Assembly: GCA_030040995.1 (NCBI GenBank)
Contig: JASHOS010000211.1
Location: 1-40,521, forward strand
Direction: 5' to 3'
Length of the DNA stretch: 40,521 nt
Source of the DNA: Terriglobia bacterium
Lineage (GTDB): Bacteria > Acidobacteriota > Terriglobia > UBA7540
Shown here one piece after another: positions 31,571-40,393 of this stretch. The translations under genes and the position numbers were made by a program. The notes beneath the pieces are model-generated. The model had not been told where the DNA came from. It did not search any database and was given only the letters and a program-made list of their open reading frames with translations. Within the stretch, counting starts at the first letter, position 1; the number at the start of each line of letters is the position of its first letter.

Positions 31571-32233
31571 ATGGGAGCTCGGCGCACGCACGCAGACCCG
31601 CGGACCAAAAGCCAACAAGCCGGAAAAGCCACCGTTATGAATAGAAATTCTCCCTGCCATTGGATAGTCCGTTGCGCAGGATCGCCAGCCGCCATAATAG
31701 CCGCGGCGATCCTTCTGGCGCCGCCTCAACCTGTTCGCAGGCTTATGGCGGGCGCGCAGGAGAACCAGCATGCTGGGTTTCGGCTTGCCTCAGCGGCCTT
31801 CAGGCCGGGCAGCTTCATCCCGAGCAAGTATACGTGCAGCGGCGCTAACGTTTCGCCAGCCCTTGAATGGACGGTGCCGCCGGTCGGAACCAAGAGCCTC
31901 GCCCTAATCGTGGCGGATCCCGACGCGCCTGGCGGCACCTGGATCCATTGGATCGTATACAACCTCCCCGCGCACACGCAGCGGCTTCGGGAGGGAGTGC
32001 CCAAAGCGGGGCAGATTGAGGGCGGCGCAATGCAGGGCACGAGCAGTTTTCAGGAGGTTGGCTATGGAGGCCCGTGCCCGCCGCCTGGCAAACCCCATCA
32101 CTACCACTTCAGACTCTACGCCCTCAACGCTCGCCTGAGCCTGGAATCTGGCGCAACGCGCGGCCAGGTCGAGCAATCCATGAAGGGTCATATCCTCGCC
32201 GTAACAGAATTGATAGGGCTTTTTGCCCGCTGA
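31571..32233 (+). CDS. YbhB/YbcL-type PEBP family protein, probably exported
   Basis: A phosphatidylethanolamine-binding-protein fold of 220 residues. GGAGG five bases before the ATG at 31571 decides the start. An N-terminal segment (about 30-55, CAGSPAAIIAAAILLAPPQP) may be a signal or anchor. The ligand-site motifs are ADPDAPGGTWIHWIVYNLP (about 114-132) and YGGPCPPPGKPHHYHFRLYA. Bacterial members have no settled substrate. It is monocistronic and precedes the TonB receptor gene, with no functional link visible. Confidence 0.88.
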   Translation: MGARRTHADPRTKSQQAGKATVMNRNSPCHWIVRCAGSPAAIIAAAILLAPPQPVRRLMAGAQENQHAGFRLASAAFRPGSFIPSKYTCSGANVSPALEWTVPPVGTKSLALIVADPDAPGGTWIHWIVYNLPAHTQRLREGVPKAGQIEGGAMQGTSSFQEVGYGGPCPPPGKPHHYHFRLYALNARLSLESGATRGQVEQSMKGHILAVTELIGLFAR

Positions 32234-32616
32234 TGAAGCATCTCCCGCCTGGGGACCCGTCGTCATGTCGCTTCGCGACACCCTCAAAGAATGGTTCGAG
32301 CGTTGCCGGTGGAAAGCTTTGTAGCGCCGACCTTCAGGTCGGCATTTGGCCAGATGGCGGCTTGTTCGTCGGGTGAGCGGAAAGCCGCAGACGCAAGCAC
32401 GGCGCGCCGCGTTACTATCTGGCCATGCCGCGAATAACGCACTTCCGAGACTTTGACGTGACCGTGTGCAGCCGTGCGTTGCGACAGTGCGTTGCGATTG
32501 ACAGAACAGGGTGCGGAATGGTACAACGGAGCCGTTTGTTAAGAACCCTTATTAATGTGGCAACGAGCGAGGAGCAAAGCCGTCGCTTGCCTCTCATCGC
32601 TGCGAGGGAGGTGGCT
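32234..32616. other. intergenic region upstream of the second TonB receptor
   Basis: This 383-base region has a GTAG-led hairpin (32321-32343, arms GCCGACCT/AGGTCGGC) and a nine-base inverted pair TGGCCAGAT/ATCTGGCCA (32347-32355 and 32417-32425). An in-frame ATG at 32425 continues into the receptor, but its first 64 residues lack signal-peptide character; these are taken as untranslated leader. No promoter was recognised with confidence. Confidence 0.45.
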
Positions 32617-35600
32617 GTGATCACTCGTGTTATCAGGCCGAGCCGCAAGTGCATGGTAAGAGTTGTCGGTGCAGGTTTGTTCTCTGTCCTCCTGCTTTTG
32701 CCCGCGGCGCTGTTCAGCCAAGGCTATTTCGGGACCGTAAGCGGGGAAGTAACTGACGCGAGCGGGGCAGTGGTGCCGAGGGCGAAACTCTTCCTGGTCG
32801 ATCAGGCCAAAGGGTTCACATTCAGCACCACTTCGGACCACAGCGGGCGCTACTTGTTCACTCCGATTCCGCCGGGCACTTACACAGTGTCGGTGCAAAT
32901 GCCCGGCTTTGCGAAGGAGGTACGCGCGAACATCCGGGTAGACGTCGGCGAAAACGCGACGGCTAACCTAACGCTCCAAGTCGCCAGCGCGACGCAAACC
33001 GTCCAGGTGGAGGGGCAGGCGGCGGCGCTCGACACCGAAGATGCCGTTACCGGCAATGTGGTTAACCGCAGGTTTCTCGCCGATCTGCCCCTGGTTGACC
33101 GTTATGTCCTTGACTTCACCCAGCTAGGACCAGGGATGAACCTTACGGACGACCAGGACTCGGTCAGTGACACCGGAACGGACTTTAATTCTAACGGCAG
33201 TCGCGCAGCCAGCGCTGACATTTTGCTGGATGGCGCTTCCATCACCAACTTTGAGCCTAATGGCGGCATCACTAACGTGACTTACACGCCCTCGGAAGAG
33301 GCGATTGAAGAAATGGTCGTGGCGCAGACTAACTTCAGCGCGGAATATGGATTTACAGGCTCGACCGTCGTCAACATGATCACCCAATCCGGCACCAATG
33401 GGTTCCATGGCAGCGTATACGATTACATTCGCAACCAACTGACCGATTCGAACGACTGGTTTAACAATGTCGCCGGCGTTCCGCTTCCGCCGGTGCATCG
33501 CAATAATTACGGCGGCACCTTTGGCGGACCCATTAAAAAGGACAAGGCCTTCTTCTTTTTTGATTGGGATGGCACGCGCGCGTCCAGTATGAGTACGTAT
33601 CAGGCGGGCGTCCCGACCGTTGCGGAGCGTAACGGCGATTTCAGCGGGTTGTGCGCGGCGAACGGCGGCACGTTCAATTCGGCGGGCCTGTGCAGCGCTG
33701 CAGCGGGGCAAATCTGGGATCCGTATACCGGCACGTACCAAACTCCTGCCAATGAGCCGGCAGGAGCATATCGCAGCGCCTATATTCCCTTCAATAACAT
33801 CGCCACCTACACCAGCCCGGGGAGTCCTGTGCTGAACGGCACGCCTTTTCAACTGCCCCAGGGGCCCGGTAACCTGATCGATCCTGTTGGCCAGAAGATG
33901 ATGAGTTACTTCCCGATGCCGAATTACTCGGGTGGCGGCATCTACGACAACTGGACGGCTTCCGGAGCAACTCCTAGCGCCAATGACCAGTTTGACCTCA
34001 AGGTTGACTACCAGTTGAACGAGAAGAATTTGATCAGCGTAAAATATTCGGAAGACTGGAGCAGCACCACTCCTTACGACTGCTTCAAGAATTTCACTGA
34101 TCCATGCGGAAGCGGGCCGGACACCTCAGGGTCACAGCTCGCCGCGATCAATTACACGAAGACCATCAGTCCCACTCTGCTACTCACCAGCAATCTGGGC
34201 TTCACCCGGGGCACGGAGTACATCTTAGCCTATAACAGTAAGCTGAACTCGAATCCCCTCGGCACTCTGGGTTTTCCATCCTACCTCGACTCAAACGGCT
34301 TTCAAGGCGTCCCTGCCATGGCCATTAGCGACTATTATTCAGCGGCTTACACCAGCATGGGACAAGATCCGTACGGCAATTACGTGCAAGGCCAGGATAC
34401 TGGCCAGTGGACCGAAACTCTCACCAACATGCGTGGAAACCATGAGCTGAAATTCGGCTTCGAAGGACAATTACACCAGCAGAATTACATTCAGACCAAC
34501 GCCCCGCTGGGTTACTTCAACATTGGTTCCGGGGGCAGCTCGCAGTGTCCGACGCCCGTTCTCACTGTGTGCGGTGGCGACAGCATGGCCAGCTTGATGA
34601 TGGGCCAGTTTACGGACTCCTATGAAATCCAGGACAGGCCGGCTACTGAGAATTTCCAATATGCCGGCTACGCGCAGGACAACTGGAAAGTGATTCCCAA
34701 GCTGACGTTAAATTTAGGACTTCGCTACGAAGTCGCCTTGCCCCTCACGGAACGCTACAATCGCATGAACTCGTTCGATCCGAATGTGGTCAACCCGCTG
34801 AATGGCGGCAGCATTTCGTACGTCAATCCGCTGACCGGCCAGGATGAGACAACCGCACTCATGGGCGGCGAGGTGTTCGTGAATGGCAACGACCGGACGA
34901 ACCGGTTGACGGATTGGAGCGAGTTCCAGCCGCGCTTTGGCCTCGCATATCTCTTTCATCACAAGACCGTCATTCGCGGTGGCTATGGGATTTATTACGA
35001 CCCCACCCGCTCCGGTGCCAATGGCCTGATAAGCTACGGGTCCGAGGGCTTCAATCAGTACACCACGCCGGATGCCACCTACGAAAACAACGGAGCCACG
35101 CCGTACATGCGTTTCAGCAATCCTTTTCCCTACGGGTTGATGCAGCCGACCGGAAGTTCTCTCGGTTTGTTGAACGACGTGGGTTACGGCGCTGTCGGTC
35201 CGATCAAAAACAGCTTTTACGCAAGAGTGCCATACGAGCAGAGTTGGAGCTTCGGGTTTGAGCGCCAACTGCCTTCGAACATGGTATTGAGCGCTTACTA
35301 TGTCGGCAAGAAAGGAACCGACCTGTACTACGAGGGCGCGAATGCATTGGATATTCTAGGACCATCCATTGAGAAGCTGTCTCCCAACGAAATTGGCAAC
35401 CTGAGTAACTATGTCTCGAATCCCTTCGCCTCGCTCCTCACCTCCTCGTACTATGCAGACAGTGCTCTGTCGGCCCCGACGGTCCCGGCTTATCAACTGC
35501 TGCTGCCCTATCCGCAGTACGAGAGCGTCACTTCGGATGAGCCTCCAATCGCCAATTCCATCTACAACGCTCTGCAGCTCACGCTCTCAAAAAGTTACTC

Positions 35601-36339
35601 TAACGGCCTGCAACTCGCGGCGAACTACACTTGGTCGAAATCGATCGACGATAGCTCAATATACGATACCAACGTCTCCTGGCTTGCCAGTACCACGAGT
35701 GAGCTTTATATGGCTCAGGATCCGAACAATCTCGAAGCCGACCGCAGCCTTTCGACTTTCGATGTGCCGCAGAATCTAAAGATCAACTATACGTACGATT
35801 TGCCATTTGGACGCGGTCGCGCCTTCTTGACCCAAATGCCCAAGCCGCTGGAACTGATCCTCGGCGGCTGGAGAACCGCCGGCATTTGGGGCTGGCAGTC
35901 CGGCTACCCTCTGGCCTTCATCGCGAGTGGTGGCGGAACTCCCATACCGACTTACGGCTACCAGCGGCCCAACCAGGTCTGCACGCCCCAGCGCACGGGT
36001 GGGCCCGACGGGAATTGGGTCAACAACTACTTCGCCAATCCCAATTGCTTTCAATTGCCAGCTCCGTACACTCTGGGAGATATGCCCAGGGCCACCGGCG
36101 ACGTGCGCAGTCCCTCCATATTCTCGTCGGATTTGTCGCTCGCGAAGGACTTCGGGCTCTCCAGCAAGCACGAGAGCTTGAAGCTCGAATTACGTCTTGA
36201 CGCGGAGAATGCTTTCAACCATCCCGTGTTTGGCACGCCGGATGTGGGCGTGGGCGATCCGACATTCGGCGTGATCAGCTACACCAATAGCAACGTGCCT
36301 CCGAGGCAGTTGCAGCTGTCCGCGAAACTGAGCTTTTAG
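32617..36339 (+). CDS. Oar-like TonB-dependent outer-membrane receptor (intact)
   Basis: A 1240-residue receptor. The GTG at 32617 is chosen because GGGAGG lies five bases upstream and a signal peptide follows (LFSVLLLLPAALFSQ). The carboxypeptidase-regulatory-like domain (about 35-120: GTVSGEVTDASGAVVPRA) is next, then the plug region (LLDGASITNFEPN), and a large outer-membrane beta-barrel with repeated patterns such as NYTKTISPTLLLTSNLGF and YAQDNWKVIPKLTLNLGLRY, ending PRQLQLSAKLSF with the terminal aromatic required for outer-membrane assembly. The substrate is unknown: members of this group are thought to take up glycans or other large molecules. It is the only intact paralogue of the broken gene at 179-2286. 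Confidence 0.93.
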   Translation: MITRVIRPSRKCMVRVVGAGLFSVLLLLPAALFSQGYFGTVSGEVTDASGAVVPRAKLFLVDQAKGFTFSTTSDHSGRYLFTPIPPGTYTVSVQMPGFAKEVRANIRVDVGENATANLTLQVASATQTVQVEGQAAALDTEDAVTGNVVNRRFLADLPLVDRYVLDFTQLGPGMNLTDDQDSVSDTGTDFNSNGSRAASADILLDGASITNFEPNGGITNVTYTPSEEAIEEMVVAQTNFSAEYGFTGSTVVNMITQSGTNGFHGSVYDYIRNQLTDSNDWFNNVAGVPLPPVHRNNYGGTFGGPIKKDKAFFFFDWDGTRASSMSTYQAGVPTVAERNGDFSGLCAANGGTFNSAGLCSAAAGQIWDPYTGTYQTPANEPAGAYRSAYIPFNNIATYTSPGSPVLNGTPFQLPQGPGNLIDPVGQKMMSYFPMPNYSGGGIYDNWTASGATPSANDQFDLKVDYQLNEKNLISVKYSEDWSSTTPYDCFKNFTDPCGSGPDTSGSQLAAINYTKTISPTLLLTSNLGFTRGTEYILAYNSKLNSNPLGTLGFPSYLDSNGFQGVPAMAISDYYSAAYTSMGQDPYGNYVQGQDTGQWTETLTNMRGNHELKFGFEGQLHQQNYIQTNAPLGYFNIGSGGSSQCPTPVLTVCGGDSMASLMMGQFTDSYEIQDRPATENFQYAGYAQDNWKVIPKLTLNLGLRYEVALPLTERYNRMNSFDPNVVNPLNGGSISYVNPLTGQDETTALMGGEVFVNGNDRTNRLTDWSEFQPRFGLAYLFHHKTVIRGGYGIYYDPTRSGANGLISYGSEGFNQYTTPDATYENNGATPYMRFSNPFPYGLMQPTGSSLGLLNDVGYGAVGPIKNSFYARVPYEQSWSFGFERQLPSNMVLSAYYVGKKGTDLYYEGANALDILGPSIEKLSPNEIGNLSNYVSNPFASLLTSSYYADSALSAPTVPAYQLLLPYPQYESVTSDEPPIANSIYNALQLTLSKSYSNGLQLAANYTWSKSIDDSSIYDTNVSWLASTTSELYMAQDPNNLEADRSLSTFDVPQNLKINYTYDLPFGRGRAFLTQMPKPLELILGGWRTAGIWGWQSGYPLAFIASGGGTPIPTYGYQRPNQVCTPQRTGGPDGNWVNNYFANPNCFQLPAPYTLGDMPRATGDVRSPSIFSSDLSLAKDFGLSSKHESLKLELRLDAENAFNHPVFGTPDVGVGDPTFGVISYTNSNVPPRQLQLSAKLSF

Positions 36340-36543
36340 CAAATTCAAACTGAATTGCGGTCGTCTTGCGGGCGTGATAGACTAACCACCAGAGCGACAC
36401 GATCTGGGTTTTTTTCTTCGCGCGCAAAACCCGAACCAGCCCAGGCCTCATCTAACGACGAGTGTGTGCCTGCTTCGCCTCATTCTTGGAGGCAATTTAA
36501 GAGCTCCGGCCAGCGCGCTGGGGACTTAAGGAGTCGAACTGAA

Positions 36544-36888
36544 GTGAATCGCAAACTGATCCGCCCTTCCCTTTCTGAAATCCAAGACCAGATGGCGCAG
36601 CGTCCACAGCGGCGAAAACCAGCCCCGCCGGATCAGACGAATGCCGAGAGCTTTTACTATATCAAGCAGATGCAGAGCCGCACCCCCATGGTGGTGGTGC
36701 TGAACACGGGCGAAACGGTTCGCGGGGTCATCGAGTGGTATGACAGAAACTGCATCAAAGTTCATCGCTCCGGAGAGCCCAACCTGTTAATTATGAAAAA
36801 TTCCATCCGGTATATGTACAAGCAGTCAGAATCTAAAAACGGGGGCGGAAGCGACGGCAACTTTATCGAGGACACGTCGAGAGAATAG
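36544..36888 (+). CDS. hfq: Hfq-like Sm-fold RNA-binding protein
   Basis: Probable RNA chaperone that pairs small RNAs with mRNAs; 114 residues. An N-terminal charged extension (1-34, with QRPQRRKPAPP) precedes the Sm domain at about 35-95. The Sm1 half is MVVVLNTGETVRGVIEWYDRN and the Sm2 half LLIMKNSIRYMYK; the KHA[IV] motif of E. coli Hfq is KNSI here, so the RNA-binding His is replaced by Asn. The GTG at 36544 is chosen for the AAGGAG ten bases upstream; the frame is open further back to 36355 but encodes an unrelated low-complexity sequence. The replaced His suggests altered proximal-face RNA binding (inference). Confidence 0.75.
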   Translation: MNRKLIRPSLSEIQDQMAQRPQRRKPAPPDQTNAESFYYIKQMQSRTPMVVVLNTGETVRGVIEWYDRNCIKVHRSGEPNLLIMKNSIRYMYKQSESKNGGGSDGNFIEDTSRE

Positions 36889-37013
36889 AGGATGGGCGCG
36901 CCATCCTCTGAGGCTAAATCTGAGGAAGCTCCGGCCCCTTCGGATGAAATCTCACCGCGAAGAGATCGCGCGAGCGCGAAAAGATTCGGAATCTACCGCG
37001 AGGGAGCGCTCTG

Positions 37014-37496
37014 ATGGAAAGTCAAGTCAAAACAGCAGGTGTGAAAATCGAAAGACGTCCCAGCGGGCAAGGAGCGGCTTCCACAACCAATCTGCTGCTG
37101 GCTCTCATTTTTGTCGCGTCGACATGTACGCTTTTCCCTTCCGCTGGCGCAGCCCAACAAGGACAGGGCACCCGCTCAAAGCTTCCCGTCATTAACAAAA
37201 TTACGTCAGGCGGACCCACGCGAGCAGCCTTCACGGGTAGTGTCCAATCTTTGAACCCCAAGCTTAAGGTATTGAACGTCAGTGCTGCCCGTGGGCAGAG
37301 CACCGCAATCTTTCCGCTGGGGAAGAAGACAAAAGTTGCAGACATTAACGGACAGAAATTAAAACTCGCCGCATTAACCCCTGGAACCAACGTTATCATC
37401 TACTACGAACAGAGTGATGCCCGCCGCACCGTGGAACAGATTCTCGTGCTCCCTGGAAACAGCCTTCAAACCAAGAAGAAGCCTCCCTCCTCGTGA
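37014..37496 (+). CDS. small exported protein with DUF5666-like domain
   Basis: A 160-residue protein with a signal peptide or anchor (TNLLLALIFVASTCTLFPSAGAA, about 23-45) and a beta-rich segment (about 70-148: FTGSVQSLNPKLKVLNVSA and LTPGTNVIIYYEQSDARR) in the style of DUF5666, small beta-barrels whose role is unknown. GAGGGAG precedes the ATG by seven bases. It lies between the Hfq-like gene and the penicillin-binding protein, which it may share a transcript with. Confidence 0.6.
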   Translation: MESQVKTAGVKIERRPSGQGAASTTNLLLALIFVASTCTLFPSAGAAQQGQGTRSKLPVINKITSGGPTRAAFTGSVQSLNPKLKVLNVSAARGQSTAIFPLGKKTKVADINGQKLKLAALTPGTNVIIYYEQSDARRTVEQILVLPGNSLQTKKKPPSS

Positions 37497-37609
37497 CTGT
37501 ATTGAACAACACCAAGCTTTTTTAGACCGCCAGAACCGCGACGCCAGAACCGCGATGGTTGACGGCGGACGTTCGGAACCCTACAATGACTGTTGGATAA
37601 ACAGCCAGA

Positions 37610-39976
37610 ATGCCCTCGCCTGCCCCTTATCGGACCCTGAAGCGGCCGCCTCCCGGGGGTGTGCCGCGCGTGCGCAGTCACCGTATTTTCGGACAACTGG
37701 CTTTCGTGGTGCTAGTAATGCTGGCAATTGGGGTAGGCGCGCTGGCAGGCTTGATTTTTGTCTATTCTTCGAACCTTCCCCAGGTCAGCGAACTGTTTGA
37801 TTACCGCCCGGATGTGATGACCCAGGTCTACGCCGATGACGGCACGATCATTGGAAGCTTTGCTCTGCAGCGCCGGGTGATGGTGACCTATAATCAAATC
37901 CCGCCAGTGCTAAGGAACGCTATTATCTCTGTAGAGGACCGTCATTTCTACAGCCACTTTGGCATCGACGTGCTTCGCATTGTGCGCTCGGCGATTGTGG
38001 ATGTCGTCGAATGGCGCTATTACGAAGGCGCCAGCACCCTTACCCAACAACTGAGCCGGACACTCTTCCTGACCCCTCAGAAATCTTTCCGCAGGAAAAT
38101 CCGCGAGGCCCTGCTCGCCATTCAAATCGAGCGGCATTTCACCAAGGACCAGATCTTCACGATGTACTGCAACATCATTCCTTGGGGCGCCGGAAGCTTC
38201 GGAGTGGCAGCGGCGGCGGAGCGGTATTTCGGAAAGCATCTGAATCAACTGACACTGCCTGAAGCCGCTCTGCTCGCCGGATTGCCCAGAAACGCCAGCT
38301 ATTACTCGCCCCTTCGTTATCCCCGGCGGGCGATCTTGCGCAGGGATGAGGTGCTGGCGGCGATGCTGAATAATGGCAAGATCAACGCCGAGGAATACCG
38401 AAAGGCCTTGACGGCGCCCCTTGGACTTCACGTGCAGAAGTGGAATGAGGAAAAGGCCCCGTATTTCATCGACTATGTCCGGCAGTTTCTGCTCGACAAG
38501 TACGGCGCCCAGGAAGTAAACACGGGCGGTCTCCGGGTTTACACAACGCTTGACCCGCGCCTCCAGGAGATAGCATTGCGTACGCTGCGCGCAGGCCTGC
38601 GCGCCGATGATAAGCGGCGTGGGTGGCGCGGCCCTGAAAAAAACATTCTGAAACATCTGATATATAGTGCAGACGGAACTCCCGAAACCCTTGAAACCTA
38701 TTCCGACCCCGACTGGGGCTCTCCCATACTGCCTGGCAGCCGCATCAATGGCCTGGTGATGAGAGTGACGGACGATTACGCGGTGGTACGGTTCGAGGAT
38801 CTCAGGGCGCACCTAGCGCCGGCGGATTTCGCCTGGACTAAAGCGGCTACACCCGCGAGCGTGTTTTTGCCCGGTGATGTGGACCTTTTCCATATCACCT
38901 CAATAACCGGTGATCGCGTTCATGCCACGCTAGACCAATACCCCAGCGTTCAGGGAGCCATTCTCGTTTTGGACAACAAAACAGGAGAAATCAAGGCGAT
39001 GGTGGGCGGCTATGAATATGCGCGAAGCCAATTTAATCGGGCGGTCGAAGCGGAGCGGCAGGTGGGTTCCTCCTTCAAGCCCTATGTCTACTCCGAAGCC
39101 CTGCTCGAAGGCTGGCGGCCCTTCGACAGAATTTTGGACGAGCCGGTGAGTTATGGCAACTGGTCGCCGCACGATTACGACGATAAGTACGAGGGATCCA
39201 TCACTTTGCTGCGCGCCCTGGCCGAATCGCGCAATGTTCCCGCCGTCCGTTTGCTCTCGCGTATAGGAATTGACCGCGTCATCAGGCTCTGTCGCCAGTT
39301 TGGCATCACCTCGCGCCTGGTTCCCAACCTTCCCCTCGCTCTAGGCGCTTCTTCTTTAACGCTGATCGAGCACACCTCCGCCTATACCACTTTCCCCGAC
39401 GACGGCTTGCACATCGAGCCCCGACCAATCTTACGCGTGGCGGATGATTACGGCCGGGTCATGGACGACTTCCCGCCGCAGGTCAGCGAAGTGCTTCCGG
39501 GGGGTGTCGATCGGGTCATGATTTCGATGCTCCGTGAAGTTGTCAATTCCGGCACGGCCGTTCATGCGCGCTCTCTGGCTGCTCAGTATCCGGTTGCCGG
39601 GAAAACGGGAACGACCAATGATTTTACCGACGCCTGGTTTATAGGCTTTTCGCCATCCACCACCTGCGGGGTCTGGGTAGGCTTTGACGACCACCATCCG
39701 CTCGGCAAAGGTGAAGAAGGCTCGCATGTGGCCCTTCCTATCTGGATGGACTTCATGAGCCAGGCTCTTAAGTCCGAGCCCGTGCAGAACTTTCCAGATT
39801 CTCCGATTCTGACCAGTCCCGATCAGGTCAAGCAAATCCTGGCGAGCGCCGGTTCTACGGGAGGGTTGCCCCAGAGCTCCCCATTGGCTCAAAATGTGCC
39901 GGGAAACAGTGTTCCTATCGCAGCGCCCCCCGTCACGCCGGTTTCGGCAGCCACGCCACCCCACAACCAGCCGTAG
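37610..39976 (+). CDS. class A penicillin-binding protein (PBP1A-like)
   Basis: A bifunctional peptidoglycan synthase of 788 residues: glycosyltransferase GT51 plus transpeptidase. The membrane anchor is at about 28-52 (LAFVVLVMLAIGVGALAGLIFVY). The GT51 domain has EDRHFYSHFGID (109-120, Glu109 catalytic) and GASTLTQQLSRTLFL, then NIIPWGAGSFGVAAAAERYFG. The transpeptidase has the SxxK motif SSFK (487-490), the SxN motif as SRN (AESRNVPAV) and KTGTT (665-669). A proline-rich tail ends the protein. The family fits mrcA/ponA, but the subtype is not certain. The ribosome site is not obvious. Confidence 0.93.
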   Translation: MPSPAPYRTLKRPPPGGVPRVRSHRIFGQLAFVVLVMLAIGVGALAGLIFVYSSNLPQVSELFDYRPDVMTQVYADDGTIIGSFALQRRVMVTYNQIPPVLRNAIISVEDRHFYSHFGIDVLRIVRSAIVDVVEWRYYEGASTLTQQLSRTLFLTPQKSFRRKIREALLAIQIERHFTKDQIFTMYCNIIPWGAGSFGVAAAAERYFGKHLNQLTLPEAALLAGLPRNASYYSPLRYPRRAILRRDEVLAAMLNNGKINAEEYRKALTAPLGLHVQKWNEEKAPYFIDYVRQFLLDKYGAQEVNTGGLRVYTTLDPRLQEIALRTLRAGLRADDKRRGWRGPEKNILKHLIYSADGTPETLETYSDPDWGSPILPGSRINGLVMRVTDDYAVVRFEDLRAHLAPADFAWTKAATPASVFLPGDVDLFHITSITGDRVHATLDQYPSVQGAILVLDNKTGEIKAMVGGYEYARSQFNRAVEAERQVGSSFKPYVYSEALLEGWRPFDRILDEPVSYGNWSPHDYDDKYEGSITLLRALAESRNVPAVRLLSRIGIDRVIRLCRQFGITSRLVPNLPLALGASSLTLIEHTSAYTTFPDDGLHIEPRPILRVADDYGRVMDDFPPQVSEVLPGGVDRVMISMLREVVNSGTAVHARSLAAQYPVAGKTGTTNDFTDAWFIGFSPSTTCGVWVGFDDHHPLGKGEEGSHVALPIWMDFMSQALKSEPVQNFPDSPILTSPDQVKQILASAGSTGGLPQSSPLAQNVPGNSVPIAAPPVTPVSAATPPHNQP

Positions 39977-40038
39977 AGCATCTTCCGACGATCCCCGTTC
40001 ATTCAGGTGCCGTCTAACATTGACGGGGCAAAAAGAGA

Positions 40039-40349
40039 ATGGAACGGCGGACCTCTTTGAAAACGATGCTGGCGGGCGCGAGCTCACGAGCCGTGCCCAT
40101 GGCCGGCGAGGAAACACTCGTTCGGCTAATCAAGCATACCGATCCAAGTAAGTATCGTCTCTACCACTCGCATCAGAATACCGGCTACATGGCCTGCCAG
40201 TACTCCTCACTTATAATCCGTCGGATAAGCCTGTGGAATTCATGAACATCAATGTATCAGCCGTGAAAGGGAAACACGACGCTTTCGGCGTATTTACCGT
40301 CATAAACCAAGGCAACGGCAAAACCGAAACCTATCATCCGTGTCAATGA
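40039..40349 (+). pseudogene. frameshifted small protein with Tat-like signal
   Basis: The first frame begins ERRTSLKTMLAGASSRAVPM, a twin-arginine-like signal, and reads through GYMACQ at about 40200 before going off-frame. Adding one base after the CAG codon gives VLLTYNPSDKPVEF in the second frame, which continues to GVFTVINQGNGKTETYHPCQ and a stop at 40349. Together they would form a product of about 100 residues. I do not recognise the family with certainty. A real one-base deletion, or an assembly error, would explain the shift. Confidence 0.4.
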
Positions 40350-40356
40350 CCCCCGT

Positions 40357-40393
40357 TTGTCCGATTTCGGACAACAGTTTTGCGAAATCGGAC
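40357..40393. promoter_or_regulatory. operator-like nested palindromes (TTGTCCG-ATTT-CGGACAA)
   Basis: A perfect seven-base-arm palindrome TTGTCCG/CGGACAA (40357-40374) is nested in an 11-base inverted pair GTCCGATTTCG/CGAAATCGGAC (40359-40369 and 40383-40393). The symmetry suits a dimeric regulator, and the larger pair could also form a hairpin. It probably controls a gene beyond the window edge; no regulator is identified. Confidence 0.45.

Noticed and set aside
36355-36543. Longer start for the Hfq-like protein
   Set aside because: The added residues are low complexity and not family-like, and the ribosome site AAGGAG lies before the GTG at 36544.
37910-38812. Minus-strand frame (300 residues) opposite the penicillin-binding protein
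   Set aside because: Shadow of well-defined GT51 and transpeptidase codons on the plus strand.
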